A stretch of 64,000 nucleotides of DNA from Enterobacter cloacae (GTDB lineage Bacteria > Pseudomonadota > Gammaproteobacteria > Enterobacterales > Enterobacteriaceae). The translations under genes and the position numbers were made by a program. Positions 36,831 through 44,907 of the stretch are shown here, piece after piece; position 1 is the stretch's first letter, and each line of letters opens with the position of its first letter. Below the pieces are notes generated by a model. That model saw only the letters and a program-made list of their open reading frames with translations. It was not told the origin of the DNA and did no database searches. The DNA is taken from assembly GCF_011078175.1 (NCBI RefSeq), contig NZ_JAALCJ010000006.1, positions 186,001-250,000 of the forward strand, given 5' to 3'.

Positions 36831-37840
36831 TGGGCGTCGATATCCCGGTCATCTGGTTTGCCATTATTGTCTTCGCCACGCTGATGTACATCATCATGGA
36901 CGGTTTTGATCTCGGTATCGGCATGCTGTTCAGCTTTGTGGGGGATGCCAAAGAGCGCGACGTGATGGTGAACAGCGTCGCCCCGGTCTGGGACGGAAAT
37001 GAAACCTGGCTGGTGCTCGGTGGTGCAGGCTTGTTCGGCGCGTTCCCGCTGGCCTATGCGGTAATTATCGATGCCCTGACCATCCCGCTGACGGCCATGC
37101 TGATCGGGCTTATTTTCCGCGGCGTGGCGTTTGAGTTTCGCTTCAAGGCAACCCCTTCACACCGCAAATTCTGGGACTACGCCTTTGCTGGCGGCTCGCT
37201 GCTCGCAACCTTCAGCCAGGGGATCGTGGTCGGCGCGATGATTAACGGCTTTGACGTGGAAGAGCGTCGCTTTGTGGGCTCTTCGCTGGACTGGCTCACC
37301 CCGTTTAACCTGTTCTGCGGGCTGGGCTTAATTGTCGCCTATACCCTGCTGGCCACTACCTGGCTGATCATGAAAAGCGAAGGCGCGCTGCAACAACGGA
37401 TGCGTGAGCTGACTCGCCACGTGCTGCTGGCACTCATCGCCGTCATTGCGGTGGTGAGTATATGGACCCCACTCGGCTGGAAGTTTGTCGCCGAGCGCTG
37501 GTTTACTCTGCCTAACTTCTTCTGGTTTTTGCCGGTTCCGGTTCTGGTCGCGGTTTTCAGCCTGTGGATCTGGCGGCTGACGCGTAATCCCGACAGCCAT
37601 GCCCGTCCGTTCCTGTTGACGCTGGGCCTGATCTTCCTCGGCTTTAGCGGGCTGGGCATCAGCCTGTGGCCACACATAATTCCGCCACGCATCACCCTAT
37701 GGGAAGCCGCCGCGCCGCCTGCCAGCCAGCTGTTTATGCTGATCGGCACGCTGTTAATCATCCCGGTGATTCTGGTTTACACCGCCTGGAGCTACTACGT
37801 CTTCCGGGGCAAAGTGTCTGATACCGAAGGTTATCATTAA
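36830..37840 (+). CDS. Cytochrome bd-type oxidase subunit II (CioB/AppB-like)
   Basis: Structural membrane subunit of 336 residues with eight to nine hydrophobic segments, partner of the upstream subunit I. Typical motifs: MDGFDLGIGMLF near residue 24 and VWDGNETWLVLGGAGLFGAFPLAYA. The stop of subunit I and this start share one base (TGATG), which indicates translational coupling. No CydX-like third subunit ORF follows; the GH13 gene begins 8 bp after the stop. Confidence 0.88.
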   Translation: MGVDIPVIWFAIIVFATLMYIIMDGFDLGIGMLFSFVGDAKERDVMVNSVAPVWDGNETWLVLGGAGLFGAFPLAYAVIIDALTIPLTAMLIGLIFRGVAFEFRFKATPSHRKFWDYAFAGGSLLATFSQGIVVGAMINGFDVEERRFVGSSLDWLTPFNLFCGLGLIVAYTLLATTWLIMKSEGALQQRMRELTRHVLLALIAVIAVVSIWTPLGWKFVAERWFTLPNFFWFLPVPVLVAVFSLWIWRLTRNPDSHARPFLLTLGLIFLGFSGLGISLWPHIIPPRITLWEAAAPPASQLFMLIGTLLIIPVILVYTAWSYYVFRGKVSDTEGYH

Positions 37841-37848
37841 GGATTGCT

Positions 37849-39474
37849 ATGGCAGGCTGGCATACACGCGCCATTATTTACCAGATTGATACCGCCCTGT
37901 TTTACGATCTTAACGGCGATGGCTGTGGCGACATCGCCGGAATCACCGCGAAGCTTCGCTATATCCGCCGGATGGGCGCGACGGTTATCTGGATCACCCC
38001 GTTTTACCTCACACCTTTTCTCGATGAAGGCTATGACGTGAGCGACCATTTGCAGGTCGATCCCCGCTTCGGCAAGCTCAACGATATCATCGCCTTTATT
38101 GAACAGGCGCGGGAGCTGGGGATGCAGGTCATTATTGAGCTACTGATCCAGCATACCTCGGATGCGCATCCCTGGTTTCAACAGGCCCGCCGCAACCCGC
38201 AATCACCCTACCGGGACTATTACCTGTGGTCCGACACGGACGATGACGATACGCCGCCGATGTTCCCCGGCGTGGAGAAGAGCATCTGGACATGGGACGA
38301 CGAGGCGGGGCAATACTATCGGCATATGTTTTATCACCACGAGCCGGATCTCAATCTCGCCTCCCCTGCGGTGCTGAAGGAGGTTGAGAACATCATCATT
38401 TTCTGGCTAAAGCTCGGGGTGTCGGGCTTTCGCCTGGATGCGGCATCGCATCTGACAAAACAGGCCGGGCGTGGAGATGAAAAACGCGGGCTGTGGATCC
38501 TGGAGCATCTGCGCCGTCTTATCGGGCAGCGTAATCCGGACGCGATCCTGCTCGGCGAAGTCGACGTGGAGGTCGAGGCCTACAAAAATTATTTTGGTCA
38601 GAATGACCGGCTCAACCTGGTGCTGAATTTCTGGCTCAATAAGTACTTTTACGTCAGCCTGGCAGAGAAGAGCGCAAGGCCGCTGCGCAACGCGGTGAAG
38701 AAGATGATTGTGCCGCCGGACTCCTGCTGTTTCGCCAACTGGCTGCGCAATCATGATGAGCTGGATCTGGAAGGGATAGGAAAAAAAGCGAAGCAAACCG
38801 TGATTGATGCCTTTGCCCCTGACGAAGAGATGAGTGTGTATCAGCGAGGGATCCGCCGCCGACTGGCGCCGATGCTTAATGGCGATCGAAAGCGGCTGGC
38901 CTTTTGCCATGCAGTCTTGTTTTCGCTGCCGGGCGTACCGGTCATGCGCTACGGGGATGAGATTGGCATGGGGGATGATTTGGAACTGGAGGAGCGTTAC
39001 GCCGTACGCACCCCGATGCAGTGGGCCGGATCGCAAGGAGGCGGTTTCTCAGATGCCGACCCGGAAACTTTTGTCGCCCCGATGATTGACCGCGGCCCCT
39101 ACCGCTATCAAAAAATCAACGTGGCGGATTCGCTGCTGCACCGCAACTCACTCCTGCACTGCATTATCGATATCGCCAATACGCGCTCGGAGTTCCCTGA
39201 GATCGGCGTCGCGCCGTTTCGTCTTATTAATATCGACAGCGATGCGGTACTGGGGATCTATTACGAAACCGACACGCGCAGCATTCTGACCTTTGTTAAC
39301 TTCAGCGATAAGCCCGTTAATTTTACCGCCAGAGGGATCCGGCATGCGACCTGGACCGCCTGCCTGGCGGACAAACGCTACGACGACGCGCTGGTGTGCG
39401 GCAAAACCGTCGCGCTTAACCTCAGCGGCTATGGCTACCGCTGGTTCTGGACCGATCGTACCGCACTGCGCTGA
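37849..39474 (+). CDS. GH13 alpha-amylase family protein, trehalose-synthase-like
   Basis: Cytoplasmic (no signal peptide) (beta/alpha)8 glycosidase of 541 residues. The catalytic triad is intact: Asp197 in GFRLDAAS, Glu237 in LLGEVDV and Asp303 in NHDELDL. Region I reads IQHTSDAHPWF, Gln replacing the usual Asn. Closest in type to trehalose synthase (maltose to trehalose isomerisation) or oligo-1,6-glucosidase-like enzymes, without a maltokinase domain. It starts 8 bp after the oxidase subunit II gene, so the three are probably one operon. It abuts the convergent SDR gene with no gap. Confidence 0.8.
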   Translation: MAGWHTRAIIYQIDTALFYDLNGDGCGDIAGITAKLRYIRRMGATVIWITPFYLTPFLDEGYDVSDHLQVDPRFGKLNDIIAFIEQARELGMQVIIELLIQHTSDAHPWFQQARRNPQSPYRDYYLWSDTDDDDTPPMFPGVEKSIWTWDDEAGQYYRHMFYHHEPDLNLASPAVLKEVENIIIFWLKLGVSGFRLDAASHLTKQAGRGDEKRGLWILEHLRRLIGQRNPDAILLGEVDVEVEAYKNYFGQNDRLNLVLNFWLNKYFYVSLAEKSARPLRNAVKKMIVPPDSCCFANWLRNHDELDLEGIGKKAKQTVIDAFAPDEEMSVYQRGIRRRLAPMLNGDRKRLAFCHAVLFSLPGVPVMRYGDEIGMGDDLELEERYAVRTPMQWAGSQGGGFSDADPETFVAPMIDRGPYRYQKINVADSLLHRNSLLHCIIDIANTRSEFPEIGVAPFRLINIDSDAVLGIYYETDTRSILTFVNFSDKPVNFTARGIRHATWTACLADKRYDDALVCGKTVALNLSGYGYRWFWTDRTALR

Positions 39475-40461
39475 TTATCGTTTCCGCGAGAGCAGCAGAC
39501 GGGCCACGATCGCGCCCGTGACGGCAAGGGAGCCGAGCAGCACTTTTCCCGGCATGCCGGAGGTGACGCTGGTAGCGCGCTCTTTTGCTTCGTCGGTGAA
39601 GTGCCCGTGGATTTTATGCAGGTCGTTAACCGGCCGATCAAGATAGTCCTGACGGTCATCCGCATTTAACGTATCGGTCATCTGCCCTTCCCAGGCCTTT
39701 TTAACCATCAACCGATCCAGAAAGCCGGGGAAAAGGAACTGCCCGACAATCGACTGGACGGTGCTGCTGCCCACCCACAGTTCCCGCACCGGTTTCTGCG
39801 CCACCTTAAAAATGGCGCTGGCGGCCACTTCCGGCTGAAAGACAGGGGGAATCGGGCGCATCGCCCAGGCAAATTTATTCCTCGCCCACTCGAACTGCGG
39901 CGTGTTGAGACCCGGCATCTGTACCATTGCGATCTGCACCCGGCTGTTTTCGTGCATCAGCTCGGTGCGCACGGCATCGGTAAATCCGCGGATCGCGGCT
40001 TTCGCCCCGCAGTAGGCTGACTGCAAGGGAATGGAGCGATAGGCCAGCGCGGAACCAACCTGAATAATCGTTCCGCGATCGCGTGGGGTCATTAACTCCA
40101 GCGCGGCGCGGGTGCCGTTAACATAGCCAAGATAGGTCACCTCGGTGACACGGCGAAACTCCTCAGGGGACATGGTGCGAAACGGCGCCAGCATCCCGCC
40201 CATGGCATTATTCACCCACACATCGATGGCCCCAAGCCGGTATTCAATCTCGTTAGCAGCATCGGTCACCGCCATGCTGTCCGCCACGTCGGCCTGAACG
40301 GCACAGGCGTTGATCCCGAAACGGCGTAACTCCTCTTCTGTGGAGCGCAGGCTCTGCTCATCGCGGGCAATGATGCCCACATTGTAGCCCGCTTTGGCAA
40401 AATGCAGCGCCGTGGCTTTCCCCACGCCCGCCGTACCGCCGGTAATAACGATGACTGCCAT
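39475..40461 (-). CDS. Short-chain dehydrogenase with C-terminal membrane anchor
   Basis: NAD(P)-dependent SDR of 328 residues; the substrate is unknown. Cofactor loop TGGTAGVGKATA, NNAMGG, catalytic YCGAKAA (Tyr-x3-Lys). It is about 75 residues longer than a classical SDR. The extension ends with the hydrophobic stretch VLLGSLAVTGAIVARLLL followed by SRKR, a likely tail anchor. Last gene of a minus-strand set with cinA-like, DUF421 and an unknown membrane protein, each gap 9-16 bp. Related proteins occur near stress genes in Pseudomonas and Rhizobiales. Confidence 0.82.
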   Translation of the reverse strand: MAVIVITGGTAGVGKATALHFAKAGYNVGIIARDEQSLRSTEEELRRFGINACAVQADVADSMAVTDAANEIEYRLGAIDVWVNNAMGGMLAPFRTMSPEEFRRVTEVTYLGYVNGTRAALELMTPRDRGTIIQVGSALAYRSIPLQSAYCGAKAAIRGFTDAVRTELMHENSRVQIAMVQMPGLNTPQFEWARNKFAWAMRPIPPVFQPEVAASAIFKVAQKPVRELWVGSSTVQSIVGQFLFPGFLDRLMVKKAWEGQMTDTLNADDRQDYLDRPVNDLHKIHGHFTDEAKERATSVTSGMPGKVLLGSLAVTGAIVARLLLSRKR

Positions 40462-40477
40462 AGCTTTTCCCCTTGTT

Positions 40478-40996
40478 TCAGACGTTATCCCGGCCGGAGA
40501 GTATTTCGATCAGTTCAGACAGCGAATAACGCACCGCTTTATCCACCACATCCTGACATTCACCGGAAAACAGCACGGTGCGGGTTTCCGTCTTTCCGCG
40601 AATATCCCAGCCGAAGCAGACCGTACCGGCTGCCGTGCCATCGTCGCCGCCTTCCGGCCCGGCATAGCCGCTGATGGCAACACCGATATCCGCCTCCGCG
40701 ATGTCGCGAATTTTAGCGGCCATCTCGGTCACCGTTTGTTCACTGACGGCGGTGAAGCGCTCTATGGTTTCGTGCCGCACGCCGAGGATCCTCTCCTTCG
40801 CCGCATCGCTGAACACCACCATGCCAACGTCATAAAACTCCGCCGTGTTCTCTTCGGCACAAAGCGCAACCGCGAGATTGCCGCCGGTACAGGACTCTGC
40901 GGTGGTTAACCGCAAACCTCTGTCCGTAAGCTGAGTGGCGAGCTTTTTCGTCAGTTCGCTGATGGTGGTGTTGCTGTCATGAATAAGATTGCTCAT
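40478..40996 (-). CDS. CinA C-terminal domain protein (PncC-like amidohydrolase)
   Basis: A 172-residue protein consisting only of the CinA/PncC domain, which in PncC deamidates nicotinamide mononucleotide to recycle the pyridine nucleotide. The signature TTAESCTGG and GYAGPEGGDDGTAAGTVCFG are present. E. coli encodes several such paralogues (pncC/ygaD, ydeJ); this one is a divergent extra copy. In the same operon as an SDR, which could suggest an NAD(P) salvage link, but this is inference only. Confidence 0.83.
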   Translation of the reverse strand: MSNLIHDSNTTISELTKKLATQLTDRGLRLTTAESCTGGNLAVALCAEENTAEFYDVGMVVFSDAAKERILGVRHETIERFTAVSEQTVTEMAAKIRDIAEADIGVAISGYAGPEGGDDGTAAGTVCFGWDIRGKTETRTVLFSGECQDVVDKAVRYSLSELIEILSGRDNV

Positions 40997-41008
40997 AACG
41001 TGCCCCCC

Positions 41009-41455
41009 TTAATTTTCGTCAGGAATAATAGAAATATGACCATTACGCTCAAGAATAGCGTATTTAATCTCCTTCAATTCTGTAATACCGTGATTCTGGC
41101 GGGCTGATACCAATATATCATCACAGGATACATCGACTTTTTTTAGCTTATCATCAAGGGGAACACCGTTCTCCACTAATATCACCGGCGTGCCATCAAG
41201 AATATTCTCGACGGTAGAAAAATATTTTTTCAGCAGACCAAAAATTATATCCACCACCACCAGCGTTGTTATTGTAATCATCGCACCGGTGACGGAAAAA
41301 TCTTCGCCAAGCAGCGCCTGCTGTGTCGCCTCACTGATAATTAAGAGCAAAATAAGGTCAAAGCTGGTCATTTGCAGCAGGGCGCGCCGCCCGGCGACTT
41401 TAAACACGATGACCAGGAACAGGTAAATTGCCAGGGCACGAAACACCATGTCCAT
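41009..41455 (-). CDS. DUF421/YetF-domain membrane protein
   Basis: A 148-residue membrane protein. Two or three N-terminal hydrophobic helices surround KVAGRRALLQMTSFDLILLL, the DUF421 motif. The C-terminal soluble YetF domain contains LVENGVPLDDKLKKVDVSCDDIL and ends near the cytoplasmic or periplasmic face. Function unknown; YetF/YdfS-type proteins of Bacillus are sporulation-related, but DUF421 proteins are widespread. Second gene of the four-gene minus-strand set. Confidence 0.8.
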   Translation of the reverse strand: MDMVFRALAIYLFLVIVFKVAGRRALLQMTSFDLILLLIISEATQQALLGEDFSVTGAMITITTLVVVDIIFGLLKKYFSTVENILDGTPVILVENGVPLDDKLKKVDVSCDDILVSARQNHGITELKEIKYAILERNGHISIIPDEN

Positions 41456-41464
41456 ATTTGACTC

Positions 41465-41968
41465 CTAAGGGTAAATAAACTGCCAGAAACGGATATCTGG
41501 CGCGTTGTTTACGCGGATGCTGTTTGTCCACTTCCCTGCTTTTGACGGCGTAATGAATAACAAAACGGTAAATTTATCGGTACGTTTTAAACGATCGTAG
41601 ACGAGAAAGAGGGTATTCCCCCGGCTGTACATGCTGTCAGGCTGTGGCCAGACGCTGCCTGGCTCATACGCATCGCGGGTTTCGCTGTTAAAACTGAGAA
41701 TATATTTACCCTCAGACGTCACCGGAAACGTCAGCGCCATCCGCGATTCAGTCTGGCGGCGCCCGAACCGCTCATAGTTCACTGTCAGAGAGTTTGCTGA
41801 GTTTGGTTTTTCCGCGTCACTCACCACGCCGCTGGAAAACAGTCCGGCAGTCGCCGCCACGATAATAGCTAACAGCACAATAAAACCCACCTGGCGAAAT
41901 GCGTACTCAAACGTCAGTAAACGATGACTCTCTTTAATCCCAGGCACTTTTTCATTTTTTGGTTGCAT
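41465..41968 (-). CDS. Unknown single-pass membrane protein
   Basis: I do not recognise this family. About 167 residues from the ATG at 41968; an upstream in-frame GTG at 41980 would give 171, and neither has a clear ribosome-binding site. A charged N-terminal tail is followed by one hydrophobic helix (GFIVLLAIIVAATAGLF) and a polar domain predicted to face the periplasm, rich in beta-prone segments such as YILSFNSETRDAY and FTVLLFITPSK. First gene of the operon with DUF421, cinA-like and SDR genes; gap to DUF421 is 9 bp. Confidence 0.7.
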   Translation of the reverse strand: MQPKNEKVPGIKESHRLLTFEYAFRQVGFIVLLAIIVAATAGLFSSGVVSDAEKPNSANSLTVNYERFGRRQTESRMALTFPVTSEGKYILSFNSETRDAYEPGSVWPQPDSMYSRGNTLFLVYDRLKRTDKFTVLLFITPSKAGKWTNSIRVNNAPDIRFWQFIYP

Positions 41969-42107
41969 GGCCTTCGTCACCGTTTCGCTTAATTGTCGAA
42001 ATTTATGATTTTTCAGCGCAAATGCTTTTAAGACTTATCACATTTGCCACATAAAGGAATAGCAACAATACTTAATAAGTCAAGACATCCAAAATGAAGG
42101 ATATCAG

Positions 42108-42497
42108 ATGAAATTATCAGTGATTTCAGCCTTGTTAATATTAATTATCCCTTCCGCATGGGCAGATAATAACGGCGGGTTACAAAAGGGTGACGCGCCG
42201 CCACCGCCGCATGCGCTGGAGAGCGGTTATCGTGGTACCGATGATGCGCGCATTATGACCATTACTCAGGCGAAAGAGATGCATGATGGCGCCTCTATTT
42301 CACTGCGCGGCAATCTTATTGATGGCAATGGCGATAAATACGTATTCCAGGATAAAACCGGGAAAATCGACGTTATTATCCCGAAAGCCGTATTTGATGA
42401 CAGAACCGTGGAACCTGACAACATGATCAGTATTAGCGGCTCGCTTGATAAAAAATCATCCCCACCCGTAGTGCGGGTCAGCCACTTGCAAAAATAA
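42108..42497 (+). CDS. YgiW/YdeI-like OB-fold periplasmic stress protein
   Basis: Secreted protein of 129 residues. Signal peptide [19 protein letters not shown], then a BOF (bacterial OB-fold) domain with [22 protein letters not shown] and [11 protein letters not shown]. Relatives YgiW and YdeI/OmdA are induced by peroxide, cationic peptides or envelope stress. The leader AAAATGAAGGATATCAG precedes the ATG. Upstream of the yghA-like gene on the same strand. Confidence 0.85.
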   Translation: MKLSVISALLILIIPSAWADNNGGLQKGDAPPPPHALESGYRGTDDARIMTITQAKEMHDGASISLRGNLIDGNGDKYVFQDKTGKIDVIIPKAVFDDRTVEPDNMISISGSLDKKSSPPVVRVSHLQK

Positions 42498-42558
42498 TTC
42501 AGCGAAGCGTTAACGCTGTACCTATCCATCAAATCTCACCCCTAACAAGGAGTTAGCT

Positions 42559-43443
42559 ATGAGTGATAATGAACAACGTACGAACGCTTATCCAACGCCC
42601 CCTTTTCCGGAGCAGCCTCAGACGCCACCGGGCCTGGCCTCTGAGATGGAACCCGTACCCGACCACGGCGAGAAGAGCTACAAAGGGCATGGTCGTCTTG
42701 CCGGTAAGAAGGCGCTAATTACCGGAGGCGATTCCGGCATCGGACGCGCGGTAGCCATTGCCTATGCCCGCGAAGGGGCAGATGTCGCGATTAACTATTT
42801 GCCGGAAGAGGAAGACGATGCAGCGGAAGTGATCGCCCTGATTAAAGCGGAAGGACGGAATGCCGTCGCGCTTCCGGGCGATGTGCGGGACGAAACGTTT
42901 TGTCAGAACCTGGTAGAGCAGGCCGTCGGGAAACTGGGCGGGCTGGATATCCTGGTGAATAACGCAGGCCGCCAGCAGTACCGTGAGTCGCTGGAAGAAC
43001 TGACCACCGAAGATTTTGACGCGACCTTTAAAACTAACGTTTATGCGCCATTCTGGATCACAAAAGCGGCGTTGCGCCACATGAAAGCCCCCGCTTCCAT
43101 CATTAACACCTCATCGGTACAGGCTGTTAAACCGAGCGCCGTACTGCTTGACTATGCGCAGACCAAAGCCTGTCTTGCGGTATTTACCAAAGCGCTGGCG
43201 AAACAGCTGGGGCCGAAAGGGATACGCGTGAATGCGGTGGCGCCTGGACCATACTGGACCGTGCTTCAGCCCAGCGGTGGTCAGCCACAGGAAAAAGTAA
43301 AACATTTTGGCGAAAGTACCCCTCTGGGACGTCCGGGACAGCCCGTAGAGATCGCACCGCTGTATGTCACCCTGGCCTCGGATGAATGTTCATACACCTC
43401 CGGGCAGGTATGGTGTTCAGACGGCGGCGACGGCGTCATCTAA
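42559..43443 (+). CDS. YghA-like SDR family oxidoreductase
   Basis: NAD(P)-dependent short-chain dehydrogenase of 294 residues with the N-terminal proline-rich extension (PTPPFPEQPQTPPG) typical of YghA/GsiB-like glucose/aldehyde dehydrogenases. Cofactor loop TGGDSGIGRAV, NNAGRQ, catalytic YAQTK, and VWCSDGGDGVI at the C-terminus. E. coli YghA acts on aldehydes such as glycolaldehyde. It lies 61 bp after the YgiW-like gene and is followed by a strong terminator. Confidence 0.88.
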   Translation: MSDNEQRTNAYPTPPFPEQPQTPPGLASEMEPVPDHGEKSYKGHGRLAGKKALITGGDSGIGRAVAIAYAREGADVAINYLPEEEDDAAEVIALIKAEGRNAVALPGDVRDETFCQNLVEQAVGKLGGLDILVNNAGRQQYRESLEELTTEDFDATFKTNVYAPFWITKAALRHMKAPASIINTSSVQAVKPSAVLLDYAQTKACLAVFTKALAKQLGPKGIRVNAVAPGPYWTVLQPSGGQPQEKVKHFGESTPLGRPGQPVEIAPLYVTLASDECSYTSGQVWCSDGGDGVI

Positions 43444-43447
43444 CGAG

Positions 43448-43472
43448 AAGGCTGCGAAAGCAGCCTTTTTTA
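43448..43472 (+). terminator. Intrinsic terminator after the YghA-like gene
   Basis: AAGGCTGC/GCAGCCTT stem with a GAAA loop, then a run of about five T residues. Confidence 0.88.
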
Positions 43473-43602
43473 CGTTTAAGGGATAATGACAGTAAATCAG
43501 AAACAGCACGATATTTTCCATAGGCACATATACCCGCCCGCTTGATTCTCCAGTTTCATCATTTGGTCGATAATATAGCGCCAGATATCACGCAGGCTTT
43601 TC

Positions 43603-43752
43603 TTAATAGCTGAGCCCTGCGGTGACGGAACTCATGTCGCTGCTCTCACCGAGCTCGTTAGCATTGCCCACGTTGCTTGCCCACTGATTCCCCAGGCGAC
43701 CCGCCCAGTTTTTATTGAAGGCGTATCCAGTACCCAGGGCAGCAAGCGGGCG
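43603..43752 (-). pseudogene. C-terminal fragment of an OmpA-type beta-barrel
   Basis: On the minus strand 49 codons before the TAA at 43603-43605 read like the last two strands of the OmpA membrane barrel: ALGTGYAFNKNW, RLGNQWASNVGNANELG and TAGLSY align with AGGVEYAITPEI, RLEYQWTNNIGDAHTIG and SLGVSY of E. coli OmpA. No upstream barrel strands, signal peptide or start codon remain within the frame, and stop codons or low-complexity sequence replace them. I interpret it as a decayed remnant, not a functional gene. Confidence 0.7.
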
Positions 43753-43908
43753 CAAAGGAGGAGTCGTGTTTACACGGGGTTCCGGGAAATAAAAATGTGC
43801 CGACGGATATAACAGGAGAAAATGTAGGAGTAAAAAAGAGGGTTTAATTTTAAGTTATGGGCGGTTCAGCCCCTCTTACAATCTTTCACTTCAGCAACGA
43901 TGACAACG

Positions 43909-44052
43909 CTACTCCTCACAGGGATCCCCCTTATCCTCTCGCATGGATTCAATAAACTCCCGTTGCTCCTGTGTGAGTTCAAGCTCATCAAGCAAGCGAT
44001 CCAGCTTTTCTTCAGGTGATTCCTTTTGCTTCTTTCTCTTCCCGGTAGCCAT
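43909..44052 (-). CDS. Small hypothetical protein (47 aa)
   Basis: Unrecognised short ORF. ATG at 44052 has an AAGGGTGAG ribosome-binding site just upstream. The product is very charged: an N-terminal basic MATGKRKKQK patch, then an acidic amphipathic helix (ESPEEKLDRLLDELELTQEQ) and a glycine/cysteine tail ending GDPCEE. This composition resembles small regulatory or DNA-binding-mimic proteins more than random translation. No partner gene is evident. Flanked by an OmpA fragment and a LysE gene. Confidence 0.5.
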   Translation of the reverse strand: MATGKRKKQKESPEEKLDRLLDELELTQEQREFIESMREDKGDPCEE

Positions 44053-44238
44053 ACTCACCCTTGAATTATTAGGATTAATCTCAGGGTATCCAGGGTACAG
44101 GAAATGTGCAACTTAGCGTGTTACGCCATGGGTGATTCGTTGTTTTGCAGAAGAATGCTAAAGGCATGGAAAATCACTTTATACGCATAAAAATTCAGTG
44201 CTAGCATGGTGGTTCTTAATTTTTTTCCGGAGATCGCT

Positions 44239-44883
44239 ATGCTGGACATAACTCATTTTGGGCTTTTTGCCCTGTCTGTATTTCTCCTTTCCGTTACACC
44301 TGGGCCTGATATAGCCAACGTGGTAGGTCAAAGCGTAGTTAATGGAAGACGAGCGGGAATTATCTCTGCCGCTGGGGTTGCGTTAGGTAGTTGCACACAT
44401 GCAATTGCAAGCGCTGTAGGATTAACCGCGTTGATAACAGCGTCGCCAATGATGTTCACCATCATTAAGTACCTCGGTGCGGCTTATCTGCTGTATCTCG
44501 GTAGTAAGATGATTTGGGAAACGCTGATAACGCAAACCACGAATCACAGCGAAGCTGAAGGCGTTAAGGCAAAAACGACGCTGACGAGTCTAATGACTAA
44601 AGGTTTCATAACTACCTTAACCAACCCGAAGGTACTGTTGTTCTTCATCTCCTTTTTCCCTCAATTCGTTGCGCCTGGAAGTGAGCACCAGACAGCATCT
44701 TTTCTGTTCCTGGGAATGACCTACGCATTGATCGCTTTTATGACTGATGTAACGTTCGCCATACTTGCGGGTAGTGCCGCTGGAACCGTTTCGCAAAACA
44801 GAAGGTTGCAGAAAATACTGAACAGAATTGTTGGTGTAACATTCATTGGATTAGGGCTCAGACTGGCGTTTACACGCCGTTAA
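44239..44883 (+). CDS. LysE/RhtB family amino acid exporter
   Basis: Inner-membrane exporter of 214 residues with five or six hydrophobic segments. The N-terminal family signature TPGPDIANVVGQSVVNGRRAG and the LTNPKVLLFFISFFPQF segment are typical of RhtB/LysE transporters. ATG at 44239 with CCGGAGA; the longer open frame starts at 44206 without support. Exact substrate unknown. Codon use and base composition are more A+T rich than the flanking backbone. It ends in a terminator shared with the convergent lipoprotein gene. Confidence 0.88.
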   Translation: MLDITHFGLFALSVFLLSVTPGPDIANVVGQSVVNGRRAGIISAAGVALGSCTHAIASAVGLTALITASPMMFTIIKYLGAAYLLYLGSKMIWETLITQTTNHSEAEGVKAKTTLTSLMTKGFITTLTNPKVLLFFISFFPQFVAPGSEHQTASFLFLGMTYALIAFMTDVTFAILAGSAAGTVSQNRRLQKILNRIVGVTFIGLGLRLAFTRR

Positions 44884-44887
44884 GAAA

Positions 44888-44907
44888 AAGGGGGCGTTCT
44901 GCCCCTT
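44888..44907. terminator. Terminator between LysE and lipoprotein genes
   Basis: AAGGGGGC/GCCCCTT arms around GTTCT with A-rich and T-rich flanks. The stop codon of the convergent lipoprotein gene lies within its right arm. Confidence 0.7.

Noticed and set aside
43720..43845. Short plus-strand frame ending in VGVKKRV across the OmpA fragment
   Set aside because: A stop codon lies just upstream and there is no start signal or family match; the minus-strand OmpA reading explains the segment better.
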